From assembly GCA_015680635.1 (NCBI GenBank), contig JAABOA010000162.1, positions 1 to 21,987 on the forward strand: DNA of 21,987 bases, written 5' to 3'. This document shows, one piece after another, positions 8,942-20,179 of the stretch. This DNA comes from Lunasporangiospora selenospora. Lineage: Eukaryota; Mortierellomycota; Mortierellomycetes; Mortierellales; Mortierellaceae. Position 1 is the first letter of the stretch. Every line of letters starts with the position of its first letter. Under the pieces are notes generated by a model. That model did no database searches and was not told the DNA's origin. It saw only the letters and a program-made list of their open reading frames with translations. The position numbers and the translations under genes are program-made.

Positions 8942-9794
8942 TCACATATCCATGGTGCTTAGAGTAGCAACAGAGGTTTTGAGGGCCGAACCAAATTCAT
9001 GGTAGGCCTGGTTATCCTTCTGACGTTCTGCTAGTCTTCTTAAAAACAGGATCCTGTCTCGGTCATACTGAATGGACATCAGTTGACAGTGACTGATTGT
9101 ACCTAGAACACCCAAAGCAAACATGCTGTAATATATAAGTCGACCAGAAAATGGAGAGCCGCCATGAAAAAAAAGAGAGAGAGAGAAAAAAGCATGACCA
9201 GATACACGGGTCGATAGCACTTTGGTGCATGCGACCATCTACAACGCACCTGCAGTATGAAGGACTTTGATCATACAAGAATTTCCATTGAGGACTGTAA
9301 TAAACGTGAGTGCGCCCCAGAGGACATGCATATCATCTCTTGCAACTCTGAATATCCCGATATTGGTGTGTGACGAAAAGTACTTCACTATTAGATGTAA
9401 AGAGTATTACGAATATCAGAACAAGTATCGAAACTGCATCCCATGCTCAGAGATGTCATTGTTTTGTGAACAAGAGTTAAAAAAAAAAAAAAAGAAAAAA
9501 AAAAGGGCAAGCTCAGACATTACATATCATATGTTTGCCGATCAATCCGGCTCCATAGTCTCCAAAGTTTTCGGAAATAGAGTCCTTGATGGCGTTTACG
9601 AGATCCCTGTTGGATAGTGGTGGAAGGCGATATTGATTCCTGCCAGTGTCTCCAAACGGAGTTTGATCAGGACCATCGGTTAGGTTGGCGACTTCTTTGG
9701 CGGTTGAAGTAGCAGCTGGAATTGAGGTCCATCCGAGTGGTGTGTTGGAGTAGATGATCTCGAACAAAAGGTAACGGTTCTTGAATCGCACCAT
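8942..9794 (-). CDS. POP5: Ribonuclease P/MRP subunit POP5
   Basis: Three exons (9794-9524, 9387-9250 and 9102-8942) with introns of 136 and 147 bp give 189 residues. The protein starts MVRFKNRYLLFEIIY, the hallmark POP5 N-terminus. It continues with a variable loop, LSNRDLVNAIKDSISENFGD (the conserved helix), DYGAGLIG, then KYFSSHTNIGIFRVARDD and LWGALTFITVLNGNSCMIKV. The last exon (GTISHCQLMSIQYDRDRILF onward) completes the RNP-like fold and adds a polar tail. Splicing ATAT/GTAATG to AATAG/TG keeps the exact family spacing before KYF. POP5 binds the RNA of RNase P and RNase MRP, which mature tRNA 5' ends and pre-rRNA. An in-frame extension upstream has no ATG, so the start is 9794. Intron 1 contains the A15GA10 run (T-rich on the transcript). 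Confidence 0.94.
9479..9504. repeat. A15-G-A10 run inside POP5 intron 1
   Basis: Fifteen A, one G and ten A on the plus strand. On the transcribed strand this is a long pyrimidine tract beginning about 20 nt after the donor of the first POP5 intron, not close to the acceptor. Confidence 0.9.
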
Positions 9795-9981
9795 GATGGA
9801 TAGCCTTCCTTGTGTGTGGCAATGGCAAGCAATGAGCTCTTTGCAAGCCAATATACTGTTTCATGGTGGCTTTGATTGGATCGGAGACTGTTAGTCTTTA
9901 CCTACCCTCAATCTGTTTATAAGATCGAAAGATCAATTCAGGCCTCCGACCTAGTCGTCCTTCATTACCGCCATCCGTACC
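9795..9981. promoter_or_regulatory. Bidirectional promoter between POP5 and uS15m
   Basis: The two start codons (9794 minus, 9982 plus) are 187 bp apart and face away from each other, so both promoters must lie here. CCAAT occurs on the plus strand at 9848-9852 and in reverse (ATTGG) at 9875-9879. An A/T-rich TTATAAGA element lies near 9920, about 60 bp before the uS15m ATG. Shared CCAAT control is an inference. Confidence 0.6.
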
Positions 9982-11197
9982 ATGTTCCGCTCGGCTTTGA
10001 CAGGAGCACGTTCACTGGGTATGGCTTCTCTATTTCATCCTCATCGGAGTACAAGCTACATGTCGATTTTTGGCCAGCGATCCCGACACAGGAACCTTTT
10101 TTGAATTTCGGGAGCACTCCTCAGGGGGAGAGCATAGTCAATGCGTGCATGAGACTAACGACGATGAACGTGGCTCTTTACAGGATACTGGGCACTGCTT
10201 CAGCCAAAGAGACTGACCCGATTGCCAACCGTCTCTAACCCATTTGTTTATTTTTTGCACAAATAGCTGCTTCAGCCGAGACTACCCCTTGCAAAAACTT
10301 TCACACTTCAGCGGCAGCACTAGCAAAGTCTCGCAGATCCAGGAAGGATATCGCTGTCCATGTTCGCAAACTCAACCTCGAGAAGCAGGAGAAGAAGCTC
10401 ATCGAGTATGAGAACTCTACGCCCGACTATATTATTGGCAAGCAGACCGACTTTACACAATCGCTGATGCGACCTCAGGCCATGTTCCAGACACCCTTGG
10501 AAGCTATTAAGCCCGCGGATGCCGAGTCTCATGCCGATGATGGCTCCTCTTCAGCTTTATCAGCATCCTCCTCCATTTTCTCCACATCGTCACGGAAGCC
10601 TACTGTCGTGTCAACCTCGAACCCAGCGGGATACCAGCATTTCTTGACCAAGGACGAGGTCGAGTTGATCTTTGATTCGGTTCCTCAGGTTCAGGTGCAG
10701 GAGATGATCCTTCGTTCGTCGTTGGTCAACGAGAAGACACAGCTCCCCGTTGAGAAGCAAAAGGCTGAGATTGTCCGCAGGATCACAGCACTTGAGAATG
10801 CTAGCGCAAAACAAATCATGCTTGAGAATGTCCGGAGGGCCAGAGAGTCTTTCCAGCGCATGGAGGGCGATACTGGAAGCCCCGAAGTCCAAGGTAAGAG
10901 AATGCTAGAGTATCCAGGACCGAATTCCGCACTTGATTGCCAGATATAACGCTCACACAATGAATACAACTTGATTCTTTGATAGCCGCTGTGATGACGG
11001 CCAGGATCCATAACTTGTATGACCATGTCCGGAACAACAAAAAGGATAAGCACAACTACCGCCGTCTTCGCATGTTGATCCATCAGAGACAGACGGTTCT
11101 CAAATACCTCAAGAAGACAGACCCTTCTCGCTACCACGTCTGCCTTGACCGCCTTGGCCTCGAACCGCGTGCCATTGAGGATGAGATTGTTATTTAA
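9982..11197 (+). CDS. Mitochondrial small-subunit ribosomal protein uS15m
   Basis: Three exons (9982-10018, 10267-10893 and 10986-11197) with introns of 248 and 92 bp encode 291 residues. The 12-codon first exon reads MFRSALTGARSL, and with KNFHTSAAALAKSRRSRKD it makes a classical mitochondrial presequence. A Ser-rich linker (about residues 110-130) precedes the S15 domain. The hallmark TGSPEVQAAVMTARIHNL spans the exon 2/3 junction (codon G|CC), followed by HVRNNKKDKHNYRRLRMLIH, QRQTVLKYLKK and TDPSRYHVCLDRLGL, the 16S-binding helices of bacterial S15. The protein should sit in the mitochondrial small ribosomal subunit (yeast equivalent Mrps28). The N-terminal extension makes it longer than the bacterial protein, which is usual for fungi. 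An alternative start at 10164 would need a 36-bp intron and lacks a good presequence. Confidence 0.93.
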
Positions 11198-11262
11198 AAA
11201 AGCCATGGGCTTGGGAGAGATGAGATCAGAGGGCATATCGTCTGCCTGCGCATAGAGACTTG

Positions 11263-11268
11263 AATAAA
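11263..11268 (+). terminator. AATAAA signal of the uS15m gene
   Basis: AATAAA 66 nt after the TAA stop of the uS15m gene, followed by an A/T-containing stretch. A plausible 3' end. Confidence 0.6.
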
Positions 11269-11579
11269 ATGCATACACGAGTAGAAAGCAAAGTGGCGGA
11301 TGAAGTGGCCGTAACCCGCCCCCTGCTTTCCTGCGAGGACATTGGGTATGGCGACAATTGTCCCAGCGCCCTGCGCTGCATATGCACTCCCGTGGGCCGA
11401 TGTGTCGGAGAAGGCTCGTCGTCCTCCCTTTAGGTTTTGCGATAGTCTACTCCCACGCCGTCGCTTAGATCTTGCCCGTTTTTCTTCCCTTCTTACTCAT
11501 CTCTTGTACTCTCATCATCAGTCCATTTCCATCCATCGCATTCCACTGTTCATCTTGCTCGCGAATCTTCATTTCCCTC

Positions 11580-13029
11580 ATGGCCAACTCTAACAAAAAG
11601 AAATCGCGTCCAGCGCCAGCAAAGAAGAGCCAGGGCAAGTCCAGCGCGTTCAAGGGTCTGGCTGCCGTATTGGTCGTCACCGCCGCCCTGAGCTACAACT
11701 TCGTCAAGGATTATGTTACTGATCTGGGCCTCCTCCTTGGCGAGGTCCAGTCGCTTAACACTGCTGGATGTGCCGTTGTCCCTGGGCTTGAGGCCTGCGA
11801 GGACATCCACCTTCTTCGAGGTCCTGGTCTTGCCTTCTTGACCTGTGGGTCAGCCGAGGCCCGAAAGGGCTGGTACCCACCTGTGGCGCACCTAAACGCT
11901 ACCACAGAGAATGCCTTCGAAGACAGGTTTATCGTGTACAATATCGAGGTCCGTATTCGTTTGTTTGATATGCTTACTTGTTGTATTCCGCTCGGGCAGA
12001 CATAACGTCCATCGTCTGGTTGGCCGATCTTGCTAACCCTGGTATTTCCCACAGTCGAAAGACTACGAGTCGTTGGAGTTGACAGGTTTGCCTGAAAACA
12101 CCGACAGGGTTTTCCATGGTATCGATGCGTATGAGAGGTCGCCGACAGAGTATACCTTTTTCCTTGTCAACCACCGTCGAGGCGGAAGCGTGGTCGAGAT
12201 CTTTGACTACACTTTGGGAGAGAAGGCTGTTCGCTATGTCGAGACCATCAAGCATGACCTTATCCAGACACCAAACGACATCGTTGCCACAGGGCCGCGC
12301 TCCTTTTATGTCTCGAACGACCATCGCCATCACAAAGGAGGACTGAGAGTCGTTGAAGGTACTTTGTCTGTGAACGGGACTTTCCCCTTTCTCCCTCTAC
12401 TTGTATAACACGACCGTCATCAGCCTACTTCTCGTTCTCTTTGCATCTCTACTTCGTGAACTAACTCTCGGCGGATTTCTCTTGTGGTTGGGCGAATGGG
12501 CGATGTAGATTTCCTGCGCAGAAAGTGGTCCAATATTATCTATTACTCGCCAGAAAATACGTTTGTTGCCTTGGACCAGCTTGCTTCTGCCAATGGCATG
12601 ACTACCAATAATGATCGTTCCGTTCTCTTCGTCTCGGAGTGCTATGGAGCCGCAATGGCCATCTTGGATCGACGTGATGACAACACACTTGTGCGGAAGG
12701 AGAGCGTTAAGCTCGACTTTTTCAACGACAACCCATCGTTCGAGCCCGAGTCGGGAGAGGTCTTTGTCACAGGTCATGTGCAGCCTTTGAAGATGGCCTT
12801 TGGCTTGACTGTCCCCATTAAACCAGTGGAAGCCCCTTCCAAGGTAGTAAAGTTGACCAAGAAAAAGGGCGAGGCAAAGACCTCGGTTCAGACGGTTTTC
12901 CTGGATAATGGAAAGTTGCTCTCGACAGGCACAATGACGGTTGTGGACCGAAAGCGTGACGTGATGCTTCTCACCGGTGTTTTCTCAACCAACGGTCTTG
13001 TCCGTTGCTCTGTCCCAGTAGGAGTCTGA
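11580..13029 (+). CDS. Paraoxonase/arylesterase-family protein with N-terminal anchor
   Basis: Three exons (11580-11948, 12055-12358 and 12509-13029) with introns of 106 and 150 bp encode 397 residues. The N-terminus is very basic (KKKSRPAPAKK), followed by a single hydrophobic helix at about 24-41, so a signal-anchored membrane protein is expected. The rest is a six-bladed paraoxonase propeller. Compared with human PON1, calcium ligands are present: E74/D75 (LEACEDIHLL), N197 (TPNDIVATGP), N253 (ASANGM) and D298/N299 (FFNDNPSFEP). The catalytic His pair is also there: H144 (FHGID) and H163 (LVNHRR). The NDH motif at 211-213 matches too. Relatives hydrolyse lactones and aryl esters; the natural substrate here is unknown. 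The first donor (GAG|GTCCGT) is less typical, but the phases close. The 3' signal is AATAAA at 13114-13119. Confidence 0.92.
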
Positions 13030-13113
13030 AGTGGCTACTTCCCGGCAATAGTATCCTAGCGTTACTCTATTTTTTAGGGCGAAATCACGACTCGTATAGT
13101 CTAGCCCAATTGA

Positions 13114-13119
13114 AATAAA
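13114..13119 (+). terminator. AATAAA signal of the paraoxonase-like gene
   Basis: AATAAA 85 nt downstream of the TGA stop, in an A/T-rich context. Confidence 0.6.
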
Positions 13120-14175
13120 TACACACATCTGTGCTCAACCCAACCCCAGCCCACAAAGCAGACTTTGGGCTCTAATAATGACTATGCACTATCCTCCACT
13201 TTTCTAATCCAGTTGCACTTGAGAACTTTGTAACAAATAACCAAATCTTTCTGGAACTAGGTATCATCTCGAACACGTGCAAACTCTTTGATATCTGTCC
13301 AGACATCTCAAAAAACGAAAGAGTGCCATTATTCTGTGAATCTTTCGTACTTTTATTTAATAATTGCCAGCTCGTCAAACCTTTTCCTAGTATAAATGCA
13401 CACATCATTTCATGTCAAACTGTAAAGAGTTCCCATCGGTAGATTTTGCTGGCATCTCGCGAGAAGGCGAGAGATACCGAGATCTTCAAACCCATACAGT
13501 CCAAAGAGAAGAACTCTGGTTTGGATTCTCTAGTGAGAAACCGTCACTAAAAAGAAACGAAGGCAAAGAATACTTTCTAGAGTAGATTCTCTTTTTTTTT
13601 GTGTGTGTCGAGCCACTCAAATCTAATTTTCGCTAACTATGGGGCATATGTCTATGTAGGAGGAGGGCGTGTTTCTGACTCAAGCTTTTTTGCATTAGGT
13701 TTGTGCTGGTTGACGCCGCAATGTTGACTTCCTCCATTTCCGATGCAGAGTGCATCCTCCAAACCCCAAACAAACCACAGAGTAGGTTCATAGATTTGCC
13801 TCTCTTACCATAGCACTATTCTCTGCTCTCAATTACTGCCAACCATATGCACTGGGCCATTGTTGTTGGACAAAGCACATGCAGATACTCGCTGTGTTTA
13901 TCATCTAGGACGACGATAGCTAAAAGCGCGTTTCCTAGCCAAGCTCAGAAACCTTAAATGATCTCAATGTTAACACCTACTTCATCCAAGACACAGCGGT
14001 GTAAGGGACAAGGTCTCGCAGCAAAACATAGGCATGAATGCTGCTGACCGACTTTATACTGGTATCGAGAGATCGGTTCTGATTGCTATTGTAATGGTCA
14101 GCCTATCTATCTATCTGTCTATTTAAGAGCATTTCTGTCTTGGTTATTGCAAGAATACTGTATTTGCGAGACTGC
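13120..14175. other. Intergenic stretch of about 1 kb between convergent genes
   Basis: This lies between the 3' ends of the paraoxonase-like gene (+) and the channel gene (-). No supported gene was seen. Small palindromes occur, notably TCTCGCGAGA at 13455-13464 and TAGTGA/TCACTA arms near 13532-13550. A (TATC)n run lies at its right end. Confidence 0.5.
14103..14123. repeat. Short (TATC)n microsatellite
   Basis: Three TATC units, then TGTC and TAT, directly downstream of the channel gene stop on the minus strand. Confidence 0.7.
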
Positions 14176-17100
14176 TTATGGCCCATCTCTCTGTGCCTGG
14201 AGCCCTCGCAGTACTTGGAGGATGTCATTAATATCATTCTGGATCTTGACGATCCCCTCCCTCACCTCGAACACATCAACTTTAGTCTCAGATATAGTAG
14301 CCTTCATCTTGGAGAGCTCATCTTTCACCCCAGAGAGCTCGTCCTTCACTCCTGAAACCTCTGTGTTTGCCATAGCTATCCTCGTATCCAGTTCCGCTAT
14401 ATCTTGCTGCAGCTCTTGCACTGGCAATTTCTCAGTAGAACGTTTAAGATCGTTGAGGTACTGCTCATGTTGCGTAAACCGCTTCATGATGTCTGAAAAT
14501 CCGTCCACTAGAACCTGGCTTTGCTTGGTGAGCTCGCCTTCCAACTCTCTGTTGCTCGTCTTTGCCAATGATTGCTTGGCGAGTTGTTCATCTTCCTTGG
14601 CTGCTGTCAGCCCGGAAGTCTGACTGGTCGACCCATCTTTAAAGATGAATTCCTCATCCATCTTTGCCACTCGTCGCCAATACTGTTTTACTTGATTAGA
14701 AGTGGCTGTGTAATAAATTATACTTGGAAACCAGTTAAATGTCTCACGGAAACCTTTTAAAGGCATAAATGGTAATGAGAAAAGTTGGGCAAATCAAACG
14801 TCAGATAGGACTCTTAAGAGTGTTCTTACTCCTCAAGCTACATTATCATTCGGCAAAGAACCCTTTTTGGGGTCCCAAGCGAGTTTTAATAACATACCTG
14901 GAATATGATACGACATGTTCTCTGCGGCTTCGACGTACCCGAGTCTGTTCTCGAGCCACACTTGGCGCCAGCTGTCATCAGCTTTAATAAAGGCACTGTT
15001 GATCAAGGCTAAAACGATATGGATACAGGACCGACGAAACCATTCAGTTGATTGACCCGTTGCGTAGAGTCAGCTACATGGCCACTTTAATCTTTACACT
15101 TTTCATCGACTTACCAATCAACACGTTGAGCATCAGGATTGACGAGAATGTAAAGTACACCATTACCATCAACAAGAGAGGTTTGTTCGTGTACGAGGCT
15201 TCGGCTTCTCCTTCACCATCCACATACAAATCATTGTTCAGAGGATCATACCTCCCTCCCTATTACCAAGTACACGATCCGTGGTTAGAGGCGACAGCTC
15301 CACTCAACACATCCTCTTCCTTTCCAACAATCGAATGCACACCCACACGAAATATTTGATTATCAGATCTTACCATCATTAGGTATACAGTGGTGATGGC
15401 TTCGGGAAAATTATTTGGTAGACTTGAATTTGCTACCCTCTTTGAAGGATCCACTCCACCATGGATGACGTGAACGATGGCAATTGTGAAGAAGATCATG
15501 CTGGCAGCCAGTACCATGAAGAACACCCTGATCTCGCGGAGGATACCAAACATAATGGTGATGTACTTGCACACGGTCTCGCTCACTCGAAGCTCTGCCA
15601 GCTATATTATTTCAAAGAGCCGAGGACCGTCAACATCCATGATAAAACACATCAGCTAGATTTCTTACACTGTCATCTTCTAATACATACCAAGTGAAGA
15701 AACACAAACACGACACTAAAGCTAAAGTCGGCAGTTACAGCATCTTCACTGATGCGTAGAATGTTGGTAACCTGGTGGATACTTGTTACGAGTGGATAAA
15801 AATACGTAACCAGATCCAGTAAGTTGTAAGGAGACCTATTGAGGGGTAGGTTATCATGAGTATCCAAGGCCGCTTCACCATTGTTAATTGCCATTTCAGT
15901 ACTCAACCTACCTAAAATATTGGGACCGAGACTTTGAGAGATCCAATGGATCCCTTCTGCGGCTCTTTCCTGTAAACATAATAAAGACTCCTGAGATCCA
16001 TTGAAAGGCCTCTGTAGGATGGTTGCAAGGTCTATTGTTATTACCACATTCTCCAGCATCCTTCTCTTCGTCCCCATCAGTCTCTGGTTGCGTGTAGTGT
16101 TGACTCTCTCGCCATTGAAGAAACTCAAGCCATAGAAACACACATGAGAGAGTAATGATCCCCGAGAATACTCCAAGAAGTGGGCCTCTCTGTCTGTGGT
16201 ACACCTGCATAAGCGCTCCGATCACAATGAGGAGTGAGTAGATACATTGTGTCGAAAACCGAATCACCCAGATCAGATACGCAAATGAATTCCTAAATGT
16301 AAATGAATCCCCATGATGTTAACACATCTAGGTCGTTGTGACAATACAGTTGTAGATCATGTAGCAAGAACAGTGTCGACACGTACCACTTGTACTGGAC
16401 CACGGCTTCAATGGCGGGGTTATAGAGGATTTCGAGACTGTAGAAGCGAGGTCGGATATATACATGGCCGAATGGGTTCATACAGAACAGCATAGCGCAA
16501 TAAACAGCTTGTGCCCATGTTGTCTTCTGATTTGGATATGGCCCCGGGAATTCACTACAGGGTGTTCGAACCTTTGGAGCAAATGACCAAAGGAGGTTGA
16601 CAGGCGCAACAAACACTTCTTCCGTGAAATTTACGTTGAGTGGATCGTGCTCTTCCACGGCTAGATCTGTCTGAAGGACTGGATTTCGACACTGGTAGAT
16701 TTTGCGTTCGTTTGGGGTCCAGAATTGATGGAGTGCCGGGGGGAATGCTATCTTGTGGTTGTTGACAATAAACGTTCGGTCATGATATTGAATATAGCTA
16801 AATCCCCTGGTGACCCGTAGCGCCAGATCGGTGTGTCTAGCCAAAAGGTCATCCATACATTCGACCAAGTATAGGATATAGGAAATATCGTTGGCCTCTT
16901 TGGCCTTGTCGAGAGTGTATTCAATGAGGATCCGCGCGATTTCCATTGCTGCCGGGTCTGTCTTGGCCTTTGAAAGGACGATCATGAGAGGGTTGGCTCC
17001 TCTTGAGTAGGCCTTTAGAGGAACCCAGCTATTTGTGGTGTTGGTAGTATTTGATTGGAGTAGTCTCTTCAAGAACAGGCTGACCGAAACAATGTTGGCA

Positions 17101-20100
17101 TTATCTTGGATGCTGCAGAGCTTTGACATTAAGGACTCTGAGTGATCGTCGGGAACTGGGTAGTAGTTGACAAACGAGCAAAGATACTTGATTGTTGAGT
17201 CGGATATTTCATCGAACTGGTCCTCCCTTTCAAGGGCGAGCCTGGTCAAGCTTTCGAAAATCACTCCTGCATCCTCTGGTATAAAGGATATCCCCGAATA
17301 GAGCTGGATGCTGCCTTCCATGGTGTTGAGAGTCAGGTTACCTCCATGAGAACAGGCACTCAATCTGTGCACTTCATTAATACAATATTGATCCCAGTAG
17401 AACAAAAGTTCGAGATCTTCTTGGGATGACTGTGGGAGTCTCCAGACCCGTAAGTATCGAATATACTTGACCTCATCTATCACCACAAGCTGAGAGACCT
17501 TTGCCTGTAAATAGCAGCTGGTAGCCCTCCACTTATACTGTCGCAACCCGCCATCCTTGAATAGGATATCCATTTTCATGTTCTTTGAAGGGTTACGGTT
17601 GTTCATTTGAACCACGAACGTCCCCCCGGGATAATCTACCTCCTCCCCATATAGGACCTCAGGAACCTTGCAAATATTCGATGCACAATCTGTAGTACAC
17701 CGAGATTCGTTTTTGGTGCCAGTTGGCGTGTCATCGAGATAAGATACTTCAAAGACCGATCCTTGGTAACACGCCACGACAGCCGACTCGGTATTGGATC
17801 CCTTCCGTTCACCTTCAACCTTGATATCCTGTGCAATATGGTTCAAATCCAACAGCGACACGATGGGCTCCTTTGATCGAGAGATATTGCTCGTGTCTGC
17901 AATAAAGTACGACCTTTTCCGCTGGTGAAAAGAACTACCATAGATCTTCCTGTCACCCTCAAGAAATCCATGCCACTCATCGGATGGCATATTTAGTCGT
18001 TGAACGAGGTCCCCCGACTTTGTCGAGTATAGGAGCAGAGCCTTTTCTGTGACGATCGCCAGAGTCTCTCCCGTTGACGAGAGAAAATGTTTCCTAATCC
18101 AGTGTGTGGTGTCAATGAATTGAATTGGTGTTTTGGAAGCAATATCCCAGATCATGAGACTGTGTGGCGATATCTCCAATGTTAATATGCCTCCCGCTGC
18201 TGCTGATGCGACCCGAGTATCAGTGAGCGCGTTCAATCTCCGCGATACAGGGATATAATAGAGCATCTCCCACTGACCCGCAGTTTTGAACACACTAAAC
18301 CCCTTCTGGTCACAGGCAACGAGCCTCTCGGAATCATCACCCCATCGATAGGCTGAAAGGTAAGTGAAACCAACATCTCCTCCGAATGACTGTAGGGTGG
18401 TGCACTGAATGTGGCGATTAGAGGGTTCAAGTTGAAGGGGTATCAGTTGCTTTGGAGACTCTTGTCGAGGAGGACTTCCTGGGTAGTCAAAGACAGCTAC
18501 TGCTCCTGGAAAAAAATGTTGTGTCTTGTGAACAACAATCTGAGATCCATTCCACGACACCGACAGCTTTGTATCCCATTCTCTAGCATCAATGTCTATT
18601 ACAGAGTAGGCATTGGATGTTGTGTGGGAGAACGGATATGTATCCTTTGAGGTGGCTTCGGGCAGTCGTAGCTCCCACAGATCGAGGAAAGCTCGTTTTC
18701 CGATCTGCGAGAGAGTGGCGGCATGTGACCCTGATACTGAAATATCGACACATAAAACTGTAGCTGGTATCTGTAGGCCTCTTGAGTTACGACCGACTCC
18801 ATGACAGATGTGGAACGCCTTTCTTGGCGAAGGAACCGCGGGGAGGATACAGTCTAACCAAATCGATTTCTTTTTTGTTTAGAAATATTGTGAGAGTAAA
18901 ACTTGGGCTATTTAATTTAGCAGATCTAATTTACGTACCATAAGAATCCTCGCTTGGGGGAGTTTGGCTCAACTCCACATAGCAGAGCATTAGAGACCCC
19001 GGATTTGAGGCGTCTCTGTGAAAGGTCTTAATTTGGAAGTCGGATTTAACCTGACATCGTAGTAATACTCTGATAAATGAGATTTCTCCTATTGATTTAA
19101 ATGTAGTGAGATCAGGTGGTTGGCTACCATTCATATGTAAACACAATGAGAGTGCTAGAGCTCTTCTCCCCAGCTGTCCACTCTACTCACCAGCCTTTGG
19201 AGGACTCAGATGTATAGTCTATTCCAAGGACATATTCGCCATTTAGTACATGGTAACAAGGGCTAACAGACATTTGCAAACGATGGTATGATACTTTCAT
19301 TGCATATCTTACTCGCTTCCCAATTTTCAAGTATTCAATGCCTTCTACTTTCTGATCGACCATGAAGCATAGCACCGAATAATACAACTGTCCAGATAGT
19401 AGCGAGGGATCGGAATACAAAGCACCAAGCTATTGTGATACAACAACACGATCTTTCAGCCCATTGCAGATCATATCCTGGAGAAGGCATGGCCACTAAA
19501 GTTACAATCCGACTTACCCAGGATTTCTTTTTTACAAGCGGTATGGGTATTGAATAGTCGCTATTGTATCCAATTGTAAGAAATATGGTTGGTACTGGGA
19601 AAAAAAAGTCCAATGCAAACCTACGATCCATAGAGCCGGTAATACTTACTCGCTTAACCCTTTATATATGCTTTTTTCATCAAGCTCATTTTGCAATGTA
19701 TAGAAAAGTCGGATGGTACTAGTATCTGGAGAAATCTAGGTCAGTTTGGCTGGACTGACCGCCGGGTGGTAGGTCTCATTGTGGGAGGAAAATGCCTGTT
19801 AAAAAAAACACATACCAAAAGTGCAAAAGTCGAGATCTTCAAGCATTCGGGCCTGATAATCATCCATGGATATGAATGTTGTGGAACTAGTACTCCTTTC
19901 GAGGGTTCGATCCCTATTGGATTTGTCTTTCGTACCGACAACAGTTGACCTGCCAATGTCCAAACCCTCAATTGCCTTGTCATTCACACCACCAACTTGT
20001 CCAGCCTCGTTTTGGTGTCGATTGATTTGGTGAGTTGGACTGCTACGACCGTTGATACTACCAACCTGACTGACCATGTTGTCACTTGTCACCAATCTTT

Positions 20101-20179
20101 CGACCAACTCTGGTGCTTGTTCGACAGTGACCAAGGTTGCTTCTGGTTTGGAGAGTGCCAAAAGGGGAGCCATGACCAT
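14176..20179 (-). CDS. WD-like beta-propeller plus TRP-like ion channel, 12 exons
   Basis: Exons: 20179-19816, 19725-19650, 19560-19518, 19429-19191, 19123-18939, 18853-16387, 16292-16045, 15911-15691, 15601-15374, 15259-15115, 15008-14898, 14753-14176. All junctions are GT-AG, the sum is 4905 nt, giving 1634 residues. Residues 1-120 are polar and probably disordered. About 300-850 contain WD-like strands: LSVSWNGSQIVV, SPHSLMIWDIASKTP and LAIVTEKALLLYSTKSGDLV. A helical repeat-like region follows. From about 1085 come membrane helices typical of the ion-transport domain: FAYLIWVIRFSTQCIYSLLI, FSGIITLSCVFLWLEFL, NLLDLVTYFYPLV and FFMVLAASMIFFTIAIVHVI. Then come a pore-like loop (AITTVYLMMGGRYDP, near 1350-1362) and an S6-like helix (1383-1412, MLNVLIALINSAF). 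Residues about 1495-1630 form a coiled coil. This looks like a TRP-type cation channel subunit with a cytosolic propeller. Ion, gating and membrane are unknown. The start is the first ATG of exon 1; a second lies two codons later. Confidence 0.87.
14312..14353 (-). repeat. 21-bp tandem duplication encoding one coiled-coil heptad
   Basis: Two adjacent 21-bp units (14312-14332 and 14333-14353) differ at a few, mostly silent, positions and encode SGVKDEL twice. The unit equals exactly one heptad, so the coiled coil of the channel protein was lengthened without breaking register. Confidence 0.85.

Noticed and set aside
9795-9851. N-terminal extension of POP5
   Set aside because: The in-frame extension begins with a non-ATG codon, while POP5 proteins typically begin MVRxKxRYLLFEI, as at 9794.
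10164-10230. Alternative first exon of uS15m starting MNVALYRILG
   Set aside because: It is phase-compatible, but it needs a 36-bp intron and gives a poor presequence. The exon at 9982-10018 gives MFRSALTGARSL and a normal intron.
10467-10949. Plus-strand frame starting inside uS15m as a separate gene
   Set aside because: It is the interior of uS15m exon 2 plus retained intron 2. The S15 motif continues only after splicing to 10986.
13172-13408. Minus-strand 78-codon frame
   Set aside because: It has no recognisable domain, lies in A/T-rich sequence between convergent genes, and has no splice partners seen.
13455-13464. TCTCGCGAGA palindrome as a regulatory element
   Set aside because: This palindrome is a known promoter motif in vertebrates. 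Here it is single and lies between two convergent 3' ends, so a promoter role is not supported.
14147-14623. Plus-strand 158-codon Ser-rich frame
   Set aside because: It is the shadow of the coiled-coil exon of the channel gene; Ser/Thr richness mirrors Glu/Lys codons on the other strand.
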